Part shown: piece by piece, positions 1 through 14,280 of the stretch | How the letters are laid out: every line of letters begins with the position of its first letter | How positions within the stretch are numbered: position 1 is the first letter of the stretch | Assembly (NCBI GenBank): GCA_028095005.1 | Contig: CM051459.1 | Span: forward strand, 1,355,190-1,419,189 | Direction of reading: 5' to 3' | From: Rhynchospora pubera | Taxonomy: Eukaryota; Streptophyta; Magnoliopsida; Poales; Cyperaceae | DNA length: 64,000 bases | Made by a program: the position numbers and the translations under genes | The notes under the pieces: generated by a model | Databases searched by the model: none | Told to the model about the DNA's origin: nothing | The model's input: only the letters and a program-made list of their open reading frames with translations

Positions 1-1919
1 CATCACAATAATCAACGTTTAAACTCTTTATATTGTCTAAAATATGATTCATATGTTATTTATTCAAAATATCGCATTAGAAATGGTAATAACACATATG
101 AAGTGCAAATAATGCAATCCTGACCATCATTTGAGCATTTCAATCGTTTCTGGATTCATTTTAACTCATTTAATCACAACCATCTACATTTCAACTCTTA
201 ATATTGTCTAGAATATGATTCATATGTTATTTATTAAGAATTATTGGATTATACATGGTAATTACACATATAAAGTGCAAATAATGCAATTCTAAGCATC
301 ATTTGAGCATTTCAATTACTTATGGATTCATTCAAAGTCATTTCATCACAATAATCTATATTTAAATTCTTTATGCTATCTATAATATGATTGATATGTT
401 CTAATTCAAAATATTAGATTGTACATGGATACTACGCATATAAAGTGCAAATAATGCAATTCTGAGCATCACTTGAGCATTTCAAACGTTTCAGTATTCA
501 TTTTTAACTCATTTAATCACAAAAATCTACATATAAACTCTTACTATTGTCTAGAATATGATTCATATGTTATTTATTTAGAAAGATTGGATTATACATG
601 GTAATTACGCAAATAAAGTGCAAATAATACAATTATGTGTATCATTTGAGCATTTTAATCGTTTCTGGATTCATTCTAAGCCATTTCATCACCATAATCC
701 AAATTTAAACTCATTATACTTTCTAGAATTTGATTCATATCTTACTAATTCAAAAATATTGGATGATACATGGAAACTACGCATATAAAGTGCAAATAAT
801 GCAATTCTGAGCATTATTTGAGCTTTTCAATCAATACTGGATTCATTCTAAACCATTTCATCACAATAATCTACATTTACACTCTTTGTACTGTCTAGAG
901 TTTGATTCATATGTTATTTATTCAAAAAGATTGTAATGTACATGGTAATTACACATATAAAGCACAAATAATGCAATTCTGAACATCATATGAGCATTTA
1001 AATCATTTCTGGATTCATTCTAAGCCATTTCATCACCATAATCCACATTTAAACTCTTTATACTGTCTAGAGTTTGATTCATGTTTTTATTTATTCAAAA
1101 AGATTGGATTATACATGGTAATTACGCATATAAAGTTGAAATAATGCAATTCTGAGCATCATTAGATCATTTCAATCGATTATGGATTCATTCTAAGTCA
1201 TTTCATCGCATTAATATACATTTGAACTATTTATACTGTCTAAAATATGATTCAAATGTTATTTTTCAAAATATCGCATTATACATGGTAATAACGCAAA
1301 TAAAGTACAAATAATGCAATTCTGAGCATCATTTGAGCATTTTAATCATATCTAAATTCATTTTAACTCATTCTATGACAGTGATCTACATTTAAACTCT
1401 TAATATTGTCTAGAATATGATTCATATGTTATTTATTCAGAAAGATTTGATTATCCATGGTAATTACGCATATAAAGTAAAAAATAATGTAATTCTGAGC
1501 ATCATTTGAGCATTTAAATCGATTATGTGTTCATTCTAAACCATTTCATCAAAATAATCTACATTTTAACTCCTTGTACAGTCTATAATTTGATTCATAT
1601 GTTATTTATTCATAAAGATTTGATTATACATTTTAATTACGCATAAAAATTGCAAATAATACAATTTTCGCATCATTTGAGCATTTTAATCTTCTCAGGA
1701 TTCATTCTAAGTCATTTCATCACCATAAACTACTTTTAAACTCTTTATACTGTCTAGAATTTTATTAATATGTTACAAATTCAAAAAATTGAATTGTAAA
1801 TGGAAACTACGAATAAAAATTGCAAATAATGCAATTCTAAGCATCATTTGCGCATTTCAATCGTTTCTTGATTCATTTTTACTCATTTAATCACAGCAAT
1901 CTACATTTAAACTGTTAAT

Positions 1920-2560
1920 ATTGTATAGAATATGATTCATATGTTATTTATTTAGAAACATTGGATTATTCATGGTAATTACACATTTAAAGTGCAAATA
2001 ATGCAATTCTGAGAATCATTTGAGCATTTCAAGCATTTCAGGATTCATTATAAGCCATTTCAACACAATAATCTGCATATAAACTCTTTATACTGTCCAG
2101 AATTTAATTCAAATGTTACTTATTCAAAAAAATAAATGGTAAATACGCATATATAGTGCAAATAATGCAATTCTGAACACCATTTGAGCATTTCAATCAT
2201 TTCTTAATTCATTCTAAGTCATTTCATCACATTAATCTACATATAAACTCTTTCTACATTCAAAAATAAGATTCATAGCTTATTTATCAAAACGATTGGA
2301 TTATACTTGGAAATTACGCATATAAGAGCAAATAATGCAATTGTGTGCATCATTTGAACATTTCAATCTCTTTTGGATTTATTCTAAGTCATTTCATCAC
2401 AATAATCTACATTTACACTCTTTATATTGTCAAAAATATGATTTATATGTTATTTATTCAAAAAGATTGGATTATACAAGGTAATTACGCATAAAAAGTG
2501 CAAATAATATAATTCTGAGCATCATTTGAGCATTTAGATCATTTCTGGATTCATTTTAAG
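1920..2560. repeat. Satellite higher-order block, copy 1
   Basis: This run of monomers contains a marker variant: a monomer reading ttcaaaaaaataaatggtaaatac, in which the usual gattggattatacat stretch is deleted. It is followed by a variant with a 'tttctac' start and 'gtgtgcatcatttgaac'. The same series recurs at about 4890-5530 and 10030-10700, which shows block-wise amplification of several monomers together. Boundaries are approximate. Confidence 0.7.
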
Positions 2561-4889
2561 TAATTTCATAAAAATTATTTATATTTAAACACTTTATATT
2601 GTCTAGAATACGATTCATATGTTATTTATTTTAAAAGATTGGATTATACATTGTAATTACGCATATCAAGTGCAAATAATGCAATTCTGAGAATCATTTG
2701 GGTATTTCAATCGATTCTGGATTCATTCTAAGCCATCACAATAATCTGGATTTAAACTCTATACACTCTCTAGAATTTTATTCATATGTTATTTATTCCA
2801 AAAGATTGGATTAAACATGGTAATTACGCATAAAAAGTGCTATAATGCAATTCTAAGCATCATTTGAGCATTTTAATTGTTTCTGGATCCTTTCTAAGCT
2901 ATTTCATCACAATAATTTATATTTAAACTCTTTATGCTGTCAATAATATGATGCAAATGTTATTTATTTATTTAAACGATTATAATTTGTAATTACGCAT
3001 ATAATTGCAAATAATGCAATTCTGAGCATCATTTGAGCATTTTAATCGTTATTGGATTCATTCTAAGCCATTTCATCACGATAATCCACATTTATACTGT
3101 TTATAGGGTCAAAAATGTGATTCGTATGTTATATATTCATAAAGATTGGATTATACATGGTAATTATACATATAAATTGGAAATAATGCAATTCTGAGCA
3201 TCATTTGGGCATTTCAATTGATTCTGAATTCATTATAAGCCATTTCATCACATTAATCTACATTTGAACTCTTTATACTGTTTAAAATATAATTTGTATG
3301 TTATTTTTTTCAAAGTATCGCATTATACATGGTAACAACGCAAATCAAGTGAAAATAATGCAATTCTGGGCATCATTTGAGCATTTCAATCGCTTATGTA
3401 TTCATTTTAAGCCATTTAATCACAATAATCCACATTTAAACTCTTTATATACTTTCAAAAATATAATTCATATATTATTTATTAAAAAAACATTGGAATA
3501 TACATGGTAATTACACATATAAAGTGTAAATAATGCAATTCTATGTATCATTTGAACATTTCAATCGTTTCTGGATTAATTCTAAGTCAATTCATCACTA
3601 TAATCTATATTCATACTGTTTATAAATAGAATATGATTCATATGTTATTTATTCAAACTAATTGGATTATACATGGAAATTACATATATATAGTGCAAAT
3701 AATGCAATTTTGAGCATCATTTGAGAATTTCAATAGTTTCTGGATTCATTCTGAGATATTTTATCACCATCATGATCATTTAAACTCTTTATGCTTCGAG
3801 AATATGTTTCATATGTTATTTATTCAAAAAGATTGGATTACACAAGTTAATTACGCATATAAAGTGCAAATAATGCAATTCTGAGAATCATTTGAGCATT
3901 TAAATCATTTCTGGATTCATTCTAAGTCATTTCATCACCATAATCCACATTTATACTCTTTATACTGTCTAGAATTTGATTCATGTTTTATTTATTACAA
4001 AAGATTGGATTATACATGGTAATTACGCATATAAAGTGGAAATAATGCTATTCTAAGCATCATTTGAGCATTTCAATCGATTTTGGATTCATTCTAAATC
4101 ATTTCATCACATTAATCTACATTTGAACTCTTTAAGCTGTCTAAAATATGATTAATATGTTATTTATTCAAAATATCGCATTATATATGGTAATAACGCA
4201 TATAAAGTGCAAATGATGCAATTCAGAGCGTCATTTGAACATTTGAATCATTTCTGGATTCATTTCAACTCATTTCATCACAGTAATCTACGTTTAAACT
4301 CTTAATATTGTCTAGAATATGATTTATATGTTATTTATTTAAAAAGATTGCATTATACATGGTATTTACGAATATAAATTGGAAATAATGCAATTCTGAG
4401 GATCATTTCAGCATTTTAATCGTTTCTGGATTCGTTCTAAACCATTTCATAACCATAATCCACTTTTAAACTCTTTATACTATCTAGAATTTGATTCATA
4501 TGTTACTAAGTCAAAATATTGGATTGTTCATGGAAACTCTGCATATAAAGTGAAATAATGCAATTCTGAACATCACTTGAGCATTTCAATCGTTTCTGGA
4601 TTCATTTTAACTCATTTAATCACAACAATCTACATTTAAACTCTTAATATAGTCTAAAAGTGATTCATATGTTATTTATTTATAAAGATTGGATTATACA
4701 TGGTAATTACACATATAAAGTGCAAATAATGCAATTATGTGCATCATTTTAGCATTTTAATCGTTTCTGGATTCATTCTAAGCCATTTCATCAACATAAT
4801 CAGCATTTAACATGTTATACTTTCTATAATTTTATTCATATGATACTAATTGAAAAATATTGGATTGTACATGGAAACTACGCATATAA

Positions 4890-5530
4890 ACTCTTTGTAA
4901 TGTTCAGAATATTATTCATATGTTATTTATTCAAGGTGATTACACATTTAAAGTGCTAATAATTCACTTCTGAGCATCATTTGAGCATTTCAAGCGTTTC
5001 AAGATTCATTTTAAGCCGTTTCATCATAATAATCTGCATATAAACTCTTTATACTGTCCATAATTTGATTCAAATGTTACATATTCAAAAAATAAATGGT
5101 AAATACGCATATATAGTGCAAATAATGCAATTCTGAACACCATTTGAGCATTTCAATCGTTTCTGAATTAATTCTAAGTAATTTGATCACATTAATCTAA
5201 ATATAAACTCTTTCTACTTTCAAGAAATATGATTCATATCTTATTTATCAAAATGATTGGATTTTACTTGGAAATTACGCATATAAAGAGCAAATATTGC
5301 AATTGTGTGCATCATTTGAGCATTTCAATCGTTTTTTGAATTCATTCTAAGTCATTTCAACACAATAATCTACATTTACACTATTTGTGCTGTCTAAAAC
5401 ATGATTCATATGTTATTTATTCAAAAAGATTGGATTATACTAGGTAATTATACATAAAAAGTGCAAATGATGCAATTCTGAGCATCATTTGAGCATTTAG
5501 ATCGTTTATGCATTCATTCTAAGTAATTTC
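4890..5530. repeat. Satellite higher-order block, copy 2
   Basis: Same series of variant monomers as at 1920-2560, including the deletion variant near 5085-5110 and the following 'aaagagcaaatattgcaattgtgtgcatc' type (positions about 5280-5315). It is spaced about 2.97 kb from copy 1, which is not a whole number of 171-bp units because several monomers carry indels. Confidence 0.65.
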
Positions 5531-8500
5531 ATCAACATTATTTATATGAAATTCTGAGCATCATTTGAGCATTTGAATCATTTCTGGATTCATTCTAAGC
5601 CATTAAATCACCATAATCCACATTTAAACTATTTATAGTGTCTAGAATTTGATTCATACGTTACTAATTCAAAATGATTGGATTCTACATGGTAATTACA
5701 CATATCAAGTGCAAATAATGCAATTCTGAGAATCATTTGGGGCATTTAATCGATTCTGGATTCATTCTAAACCATTTCATGACAATAATCTGCATTTAAA
5801 CTCTTTATAATCTCTAAAAATTTTATTCATATGTTATTTTTTCAAAATGATTGGATTAAACATGGCAATTACGCATAAAAATTGCAATAATGCAATTATG
5901 AGCATCATTTGAGCATTTTAATCATTTTTGGATCCTTTCTAAGTCATTTCATCACAATAATCTATATGTAAACTCTTTATGCTATCAATAATATGATTCA
6001 TATGATATTTATTCAAAAATATTAGATTGTACATGGAAACTACATAGATAAAGTGAAAATAATGCAACTCTGAGCAGTACTTGAGCATTTCAATCGTTTC
6101 AGGATTCATTCTGGACAATGCCATCACAATAATCTACATTTAAACTCTTTATGCCATTTAGAATACGATTCATATATTATTTATTCAAAAAGATTAGATT
6201 ATACATGGTAATTACGCATATAAAGTGAAAATAATGCAATTCTGAGCATCGTATGATCATTAGAATCGATTATGGATTCATTCTAAGTTATTTCATCAAA
6301 TTAATCTTCATTTAAACTCTTAATATTGTCTAAAATATAATTCATATGTTATTTACTCAAAAATATTGGATTATACATGGTAATTACGCATATAAAGTGA
6401 AAATAATGCAATTCCGAGGATCATTTCAGCAATTTAATCGTTTCATAATTCATGCTAAGCCATTTCAGCACCATAATCCATTTTTAAACTCTTTATACTA
6501 TCTACAATTTGATTCATATGTTACTAATTGAAAGTATTGGATTGTACATGGAAACTCCACATATAAAGTGCAAATAATGCAATTCTGAGCATCACTTGAG
6601 CATTTCAAACGTTTCTGGATTCATTTTAACTCATTGAATCACAGGAATCTACATTTAAACTCTTATTATTGTCTAGAATATGATTCATATGTTATTGATT
6701 TAGAAAGATTGGATTATACATGGTAATTACGCATATAAAGTGCAAATAATGCAATTATGTGCATCATTTGAGCATTTGAATCGTTTCTGGATTCATTCTA
6801 AGCCATTTCATCACCATAATCCACATTTAAACTCGTTATACTTTCTAGAATTTGATTCATATCTTACTTATTTAAAAATATTGGATTGTACATGGAAACA
6901 ACGCATATAAAGTGCAAATAATGCAATTCTGAGCATTGTTTGAGCTTTTCAATCGATTCTAGATTCATTCTAAATCATTTCATCACAATAATCTACATTT
7001 AAAGTCTCACTACTGTCTATAATTTTATTCATGTGTTATTTATTCAAAAATATTATATTATACATGATAATTACGCATAAAAATTCCAAATAATGCAATT
7101 CTGAGCATCATTTGAGCATTTTAAACGTTTCAGTATACATTCTAAGTCATTTCATCACAATAATCTAGATTTAAACTCTTTATACTGTTGAAAATATGAT
7201 TCAAATGTTATTTTTTTCAAAATATCGCATTATACAAGGTAATAATGCATATCAAGTGAAAATAATGCAATTCTGAGTATCATTTGAGCATTTCAATCAT
7301 TTATGATTTGTTTTAAGTCATTTAATCACAATAATCTACATTTTTTTATATTGATAATCTACATTTAAACTATTAATAATGTATAGAATATGATTCATAT
7401 GTTATTATATACTAAGAAAGATTTAATTATGCACGGTAATTACACATACAAAGTGAAAACAATTAAATTCTGAGAATCATATGAGCATTCGATAGATTCT
7501 GGATTGATCCTAAACCATTTCATCACAATAATCTACATTTAAACTCCTTATACTATCTAAAATTTGATTCATATGTTATTTATTCATAAAGATTTGATTA
7601 TACATGGTAATTAATTATAAAAATTGCAAATAATGCAATTATGAGTATCATTTGAGCATTTTAATTGTTTCTAGATTCATTCTAAGTCATTTCATCACAA
7701 TAATCCACTTTTAAACTCTTTATACTTTTTAAAATATAATTCATATGTTATTTTTTTCAAAATATCGCATTATACATTTTAATAACGCATATCAGGTGAA
7801 AATAATGCAATTCTGAGAATCATGTGAGCATTTCAATCGTTTATGGATTCATTTTAAGTCATTTAATCACAATAATGTACATTGAAATTATTAATATTGT
7901 CTAGAATATAATTTGTTTGTTTATCTTCAGAAAGATTTCATTATACATGGTAATTACGCATAAAAAATGAAAACAATTAAATTTTGAGCATCATTTGAGC
8001 ATTTCAATCTATTATGGATTCATCCTAAACCTTTTCATCACAATAATCTACATTTAAAATCTTTATACTGTCTAGAATTTGATCCATATGTTATTTATTC
8101 ATAAAGATTAGATTATACATGGTAATTACTCATATAAATTGCAAATAATACAATTCTGACCATCATTTGAGCATTTCAATCGTTTCTGGATTCATTCTAA
8201 GCCATTTAATCACCATAATCCATACTTAAACTCTTTATGCTGTCTATAATATAATTCATATGTTATTTATTCAAAAAGATTGGATTATACATGGTAATTA
8301 CGCATAGAAAGTGCAAATATTGCAATTCTAAGCACCATTTCAGCATTTTAATCATTTCTGGAATCATTCTATGCCAGTTCAGCACCATAATCCACATTTA
8401 AACTCTTTATACTTTTCTAGAATTTGATTCATATGTTAGTAATTCAAATAAAATGCAAATAATGCAATTCTGAGCATTATTTGAGCTTTTCAATTGTTTC

Positions 8501-10029
8501 TAGTTTCATTCTTATTCATTTCATCAGAATAATCTGCATTTAAACTCTTCAAAAAGATTACATTTTACATTATAATTACGCATATAAATTGCAAATAATG
8601 CAATTCTGAGCATCATTTGAGCATTTTAATCGTTTCTAGATTCATTCTAAGTCATTTTATCACCATAATCCACTTTTAAAATCTTTATACTGTCTTGAAT
8701 TTGATTCATATGTTACAAATTCAAAAATATTGGATTGTACATGGAAACTATGAATATAAAGTTCAAATAATGCAATTCTGAGCATTATTTGAGCTTTTCA
8801 ATCGTTTCTGGATTCATTCTGGACCATTTCATCACAATAATCTACATTTAAAACTCTTTATGTTGTCTAGAATATGATTCATGTGTTACTTATTCATAAA
8901 TATTTGATTATACACGGTAATTACGCATATAAAGTGAAAATAATACAATTATGAACATCATTTGAGCATTTCAATCGATTCTGGATTCATCCTAAGCCAT
9001 TTCATCACAATAATCTAATATAAACTCTTTTTACAGTCTAGAAATTCATATTTTATTTATTCATAAAGATTAGATTATGATTCATATGTTATTTATTCAA
9101 AAAAAATTTGGATTATACATGGTAATTACGAATATAATGTGCAAATAATGCAATTCTGAGCATCATTTGAATATTTTAATCGTTTCTGGATTCATTCTAA
9201 GCCATTTTACCACCATAATCCACATTTAAATGCTTTATATTGTCTAGAATTTATTCATATGTTACTAATTAAAAAATATTGGATTGTACATGGAAACTAC
9301 GCATATAAAGTGCAAATAATTCAATTCTGAGCATTATTTGAGCTTTTCAATCGATTCTAGATTCATTCTAAACCATTTCATCACAATAATCTGCATTTAA
9401 ACTCTCTCTGCTGTCTAGAATTTTATTCATATGTTCTTAATTCAAAAAGATTATATTATACATGATAATTACAAATAATATAATTATGAGCATTATTTGA
9501 GCATTTTAAACTTTTCAGTATTCATTCTAAGCCAATTCATCGCAATAATCTAGCTTTAAATTTTTATGATATCTAGAATATGATTCATATGTTACTTATT
9601 CAAAAAGATTAGATTATACTTTGTAATTACGCATATAAAGTGCAAATAGTCCAATTCTGAGCATCATTTGAGCATTTTATTCATTTCTGGATTCATTCTA
9701 AACCATTTCATCGTGATAATCCACATTTAAACCCTTTATGCTGTCTAGAATATGATTCATGTATTATTTATTAAAAAAAATTGCAACATACATGGTAATC
9801 ACGCATATAAAATGCAAATAATGCAATTCTGAGCATGATTTGAGCATTTCAATCGTTTCTGGATTCTTTTTAAGTAATTTAATCACAATAATCTTCATTC
9901 AAACTCTTTATAATGTCTCGAATATTATTCATATGTTATTTATTTATAAAGATTGGATTATACAATGTACTTACACATATAAAATGCAAATAATGCAGTT
10001 CTGACCATCATTTTAGCATTTCAATAATT

Positions 10030-10700
10030 TTTGGATTTTAAAATCTTTATAAAGTTCAGAATATTGTTCATATGTTATTTATTCAAAAAGATTGGAATAT
10101 ATATGGTAATTACACATTTAAATTGCAAATAATGCAATTCTGAGCATCATTTGAGCATTTCAAGCATTTCAGGATTCATTTTAAGCCGTTTCATCACAAT
10201 AATCTGCATATAAACTCTTTATAATGTCCAGAATTTGATTCAAAGGTTACTTATTCAAAAACTAAATGGTAAATACGCATATGTAGTGCAAATAATGCAA
10301 TTCTGACACCATTTGAGCATTTCAATCGTTTCTGTATTCATTCTAAGTAATTTCATTACATTAATCTACATTTAAACTCTTTCTACTTTCAAGAAATATG
10401 ATTCATATATTATTTATCAAAACGATTTGATTATACTTGGAAAATACGCATATAATGAGCAAATAATGCAATTGTGTGCATCATTTGAGCATTTCAATTG
10501 TTTTTTATTTCATTCTAAGTCATTTCGTCACAATAATCTATATTTACACTATTTATACTGTCTAAAACATGATTCATATGTTATTTATACAAAAAGATTG
10601 GATTATACACGGTAATTATGCATAAAAATTGCAAAAAATGCAATTCTGAGCATCATTTGAGTATTTACATCGTTTCTGGATTCATTCTAAGTAATTTTAT
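10030..10700. repeat. Satellite higher-order block, copy 3
   Basis: Third occurrence of the deletion-variant monomer (near 10250-10280, 'ttcaaaaactaaatggtaaatac') with the same left and right neighbours as copies 1 and 2. It lies about 5.15 kb from copy 2. Confidence 0.65.
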
Positions 10701-13692
10701 CAAAATTATTTATATTTAAACACTTTATACTATCTAGAATATGATTCATATGTTATTTATTTAAAAAGATTGAATTATACGTGGTAATCACTCATATAAA
10801 GTGTAAATTATGCAATTCTGAGCATCATTTGAGCATTTCAATCGTTTCTGGATTCATTCTAAGTCATTTAATCACCATAATCCACATTTAAACTTTTTAT
10901 ACTATCTAGAATGTGATTCATATGTTACTAATTCAAAAGGATTGGATTCTACATGGTAATTACGCATATCAAGTGCATATAATGCAATTCTGAGAATCAT
11001 TTGGACATTTCAATCGATTCTTAATTAATTGTATGCCACTTCATCAAAATAATCTACATTTAAACTCTTCATACTCTCTATAATTTGATTAATGTGTTAT
11101 TTATTCAAAAAGATTGGATTAAACATGGTAATTACGCATAAAAAGTGCAATAATGCAATTCTGAGCATCATTTGAGCATTTTAATTGTTTTTGGATTCTT
11201 TCTAAGCCATTTCATCAGAATAATCTATATTTAAAGTCTTTATACTGTCAATAATATGATTCATATGTCATTTATTCAAAAAGATTTGATTATACTTGGT
11301 AATTACGCATATAATTGCAAATAATGCAATTATGAGCATTATTTGAGCATTTTAATCGTTTCTGGATTCCTTCTAAGTCATTTCATCACAATAATCTACA
11401 TTTAAATTATTTATACTTTCTAGAATATGATTCATATACTATTTATTCAAAAAAATTGGATTATACATGGTAATTACGAATATAATGTACAAATAATGCA
11501 ATTCTGAGAATCATTTTAGCATTTTAATCGTTTCTGAAATTTTATTCATATGTTACTATTTAAAATATATTCGATTGTACATGGAAACTATGGTTATAAA
11601 GTGCAAATAATGCAATTCTGAGCATATAGATCATTTCTGGATTCATTGTAAGTAATTTCATCAAAATTATTTATATTTAAATACTTTATACTGTCTATAA
11701 TTTGAGTTATATGTTATATTATTCATAAAGATTAGATTATACAAGGTAATTACGCAGAAAATTTGCAAAAAAAATGCAATTTTGAACATCATTTGAGCAT
11801 TCTAATCGTTTCTGGATTCATTCTAAACCATTCCATAATCATAATCCACTTTTAATCTATTTACACTATCTAGAATTTAATTCATATGTTACTAATTCAA
11901 AAATATTGGATTGTACATGGAAACTACACATATAAAGTGCAAATAATGCAATTCTGAGCATTATTTGAGCTATTCAATCTTCTCTTGATTCATTCTATGT
12001 CATTTCATCACAATTATTAACATTTAAAATCTTTATACTGTTTAGAATATGATTCATATCTTATTTATTCAATAATATTGGATTATATATGGTAATTACG
12101 CATGTAAACTGCAAATAATGCAATTCTTTGCATTATTTGAGCATTTCAAATGTTTCTGGATTCAATGGAAGTCATTTCATCACGATAATTTACATTTACA
12201 GTATTTACACTGTCTAAAATATTATTCATATATTATTTATTCAAATAGGTTGGATTATACAAGGTAATTTACATTTACACTATTTCAAATGTTTCTGAGC
12301 ATCATTTGAGTATTTCGATCGTTTCTGGATTCATTCTAAATCATTTCAACACAATAATCTATATTTAAACTCTTAATACTATCTAGAATGTGATTTATAT
12401 GTCATATATTAAAAAAGGTTGGAATATACATGGTAATTACGCATATAAAGTGGAAATAATGCAATTTTTAACATCATTTGAGTATTTCAAGTGTTTCTAG
12501 ACTCATTCTAAAGTTTTTCATCACAATAATCTGCATATAAACTCTTCATATTGCCCAGAATTTGATTCATATGTTACTACTTCAAAAATATTGGATTGTG
12601 TATGGAAACTACGTATATAAACTGCAAATAATGCAATTCTGAGTAGTATTTGAGCTTTTCAATCGTTTTTGGATTCATTCTGGGCCATTTCATTACAATA
12701 ATCTATATTTAAACTCTTTATGCTGTTTAGAATATGATTCATATGTTATTTATTCAAAAAGATTGGATTATACATGGTAATTACGCATATAAAGTGAAAA
12801 TAATGCAATTCTGAGAATCATTTGATAATTAGAATCGATTATGGATTTATTCGAAGTCATTTCATCAAAATAATCTATATTTAAATTGTTTATACAGTCT
12901 AGAATTTGATTCATATGTTATGTATTAAAAAAGATTGGATTATACATGGTAATTACGCATATAAAGTGAAAATAATGCAATTCTGAGCATCATTTGGGCA
13001 TTTCAATCGATTCTTGATTCATTATAAGTCATTTTATCACATTAATCTACATTTGAAGTTTTTATACTGTGTAAAATATGATTCATATGTTATTTTTTTC
13101 AAAATATCGCATTATATATGGTAATAACGCAAATCAAGTGAAAATAATGCTATTATGAGCATCATTCGAGCATTTCAATTGATTCTAAATTCATTCTAGG
13201 ACATTTCATCACAATAATCTATATTTAAACTTTTTATACTCTCTAGAATTTGATTCATATGTTCTTTATTAAAAAAAGATTAGATTAAATATGATAATTA
13301 CACATAAAAATTGTAAATAATACAATTATGAGAATCATTTGAGCATTTTAATCGTTTCTAGAACATTTTTAAGTCATTTCATCGCAATAATCTATATTTA
13401 AACTCTTTATGTTGTCTAGAATATTAATTCATATGTTATTTATTCAAAAAGATTAGATTATACTTTGTTATTACACATATAAAGTGCAAATAATGCAATT
13501 TTGAGCATCATTTGAGCATTTCGATCGTTTCTAGATTTATTCTTAAGTCATTTCATCACAATAATCTACATTTAAACGCTTTATATTGTCTAAAATATGA
13601 GTCATATGTTATTTATTCATTAAGATTGGATTATACATGATAATAACGCATATAAAGTGCAAATAATATAATTCTGAGTATCATTTGAGTAT

Positions 13693-14270
13693 AGAAAATG
13701 ATAAAAAGAAAAAAAAAAAGATGATGAAGAAGAAGAAGAAGAGGAAAAAGATAGAGGAAGAAAGACGTTGTCTTTATTGAACATAGGCATATCAATTTAT
13801 TTCTATAATCAAAAGATTATCAAATAATTAAATAAAAAAATAAACACAATTTCTACTCATAAAAATCTGTCCCAATTATTCCAGCCGAGAAACTCACATC
13901 CTTTATGCCGTTTCGTCCACCTCATGCCTTGATGATCATGCAAAACTCACTTGACTACTTTTGACAAAGATTAGTGGGCACAAAATGGTGTTGGTCGAGC
14001 CAGGATAGGATACTCGCTTTAATCAATCTAGTTGGTTTCCATAGAAACTGCCGCCAGTTCGCTGTACCACTGCCTACTTTTGACAAAGAAACAAATAAAA
14101 ATATACTGTGTTTGGTACTCGCGCTGAATTAACAAGGCCCGAACTACGAATTCAGAATCCACTCGCGAACCCAGCCTTGTTCGCATAGTCGTCAAAATAT
14201 TAGAACCCAGAATAAGAGCGCGAACACTCCGTTGTTCTTGTTCGCTTCTCGTTTGGTTCACGCGACGCTG
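13693..14270. other. Satellite edge and unique-looking spacer
   Basis: The satellite stops within a monomer and is followed by a purine-rich stretch (about 13695-13765, GAA/AAG-rich). Then comes ordinary AT-rich DNA with no coding signal I can support. The minus-strand 89-codon ORF at 14028-14297 shows no recognisable family and I do not treat it as a gene. Confidence 0.5.
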
Positions 14271-14280
14271 TTTCCGAATC

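Larger units (their letters stand above)
1..13692. repeat. AT-rich tandem satellite array, ~171-172 bp monomer
   Basis: The landmark word gattcatatgttattta recurs at about 46, 217, 389, 560 and 732, and then on to about 13597, giving a 171-172 bp period and roughly 80 monomers. Each monomer has the same ordered blocks: tggattatacatggtaatta, then tgcaaataatgcaattctga, gcatcatttgagcattt, ggattcattctaagccattt, catcacaataatctacattt and aaactctttatactgtctag. Monomers differ by substitutions and small indels; some are truncated or joined out of register. All lie in the same orientation. The array runs off the left edge and stops near 13692 at a purine-rich seam. Period, AT content and homogeneity fit a plant centromeric or heterochromatic satellite, but location cannot be told from sequence. 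Short ORFs inside are chance. Confidence 0.96.

Noticed and set aside
1..13692. CRISPR-like or gene-coding interpretation of the satellite (62-89 codon ORFs)
   Set aside because: Units are contiguous 171-bp monomers without spacer structure, and ORFs are short, in random frames and not conserved between monomers.
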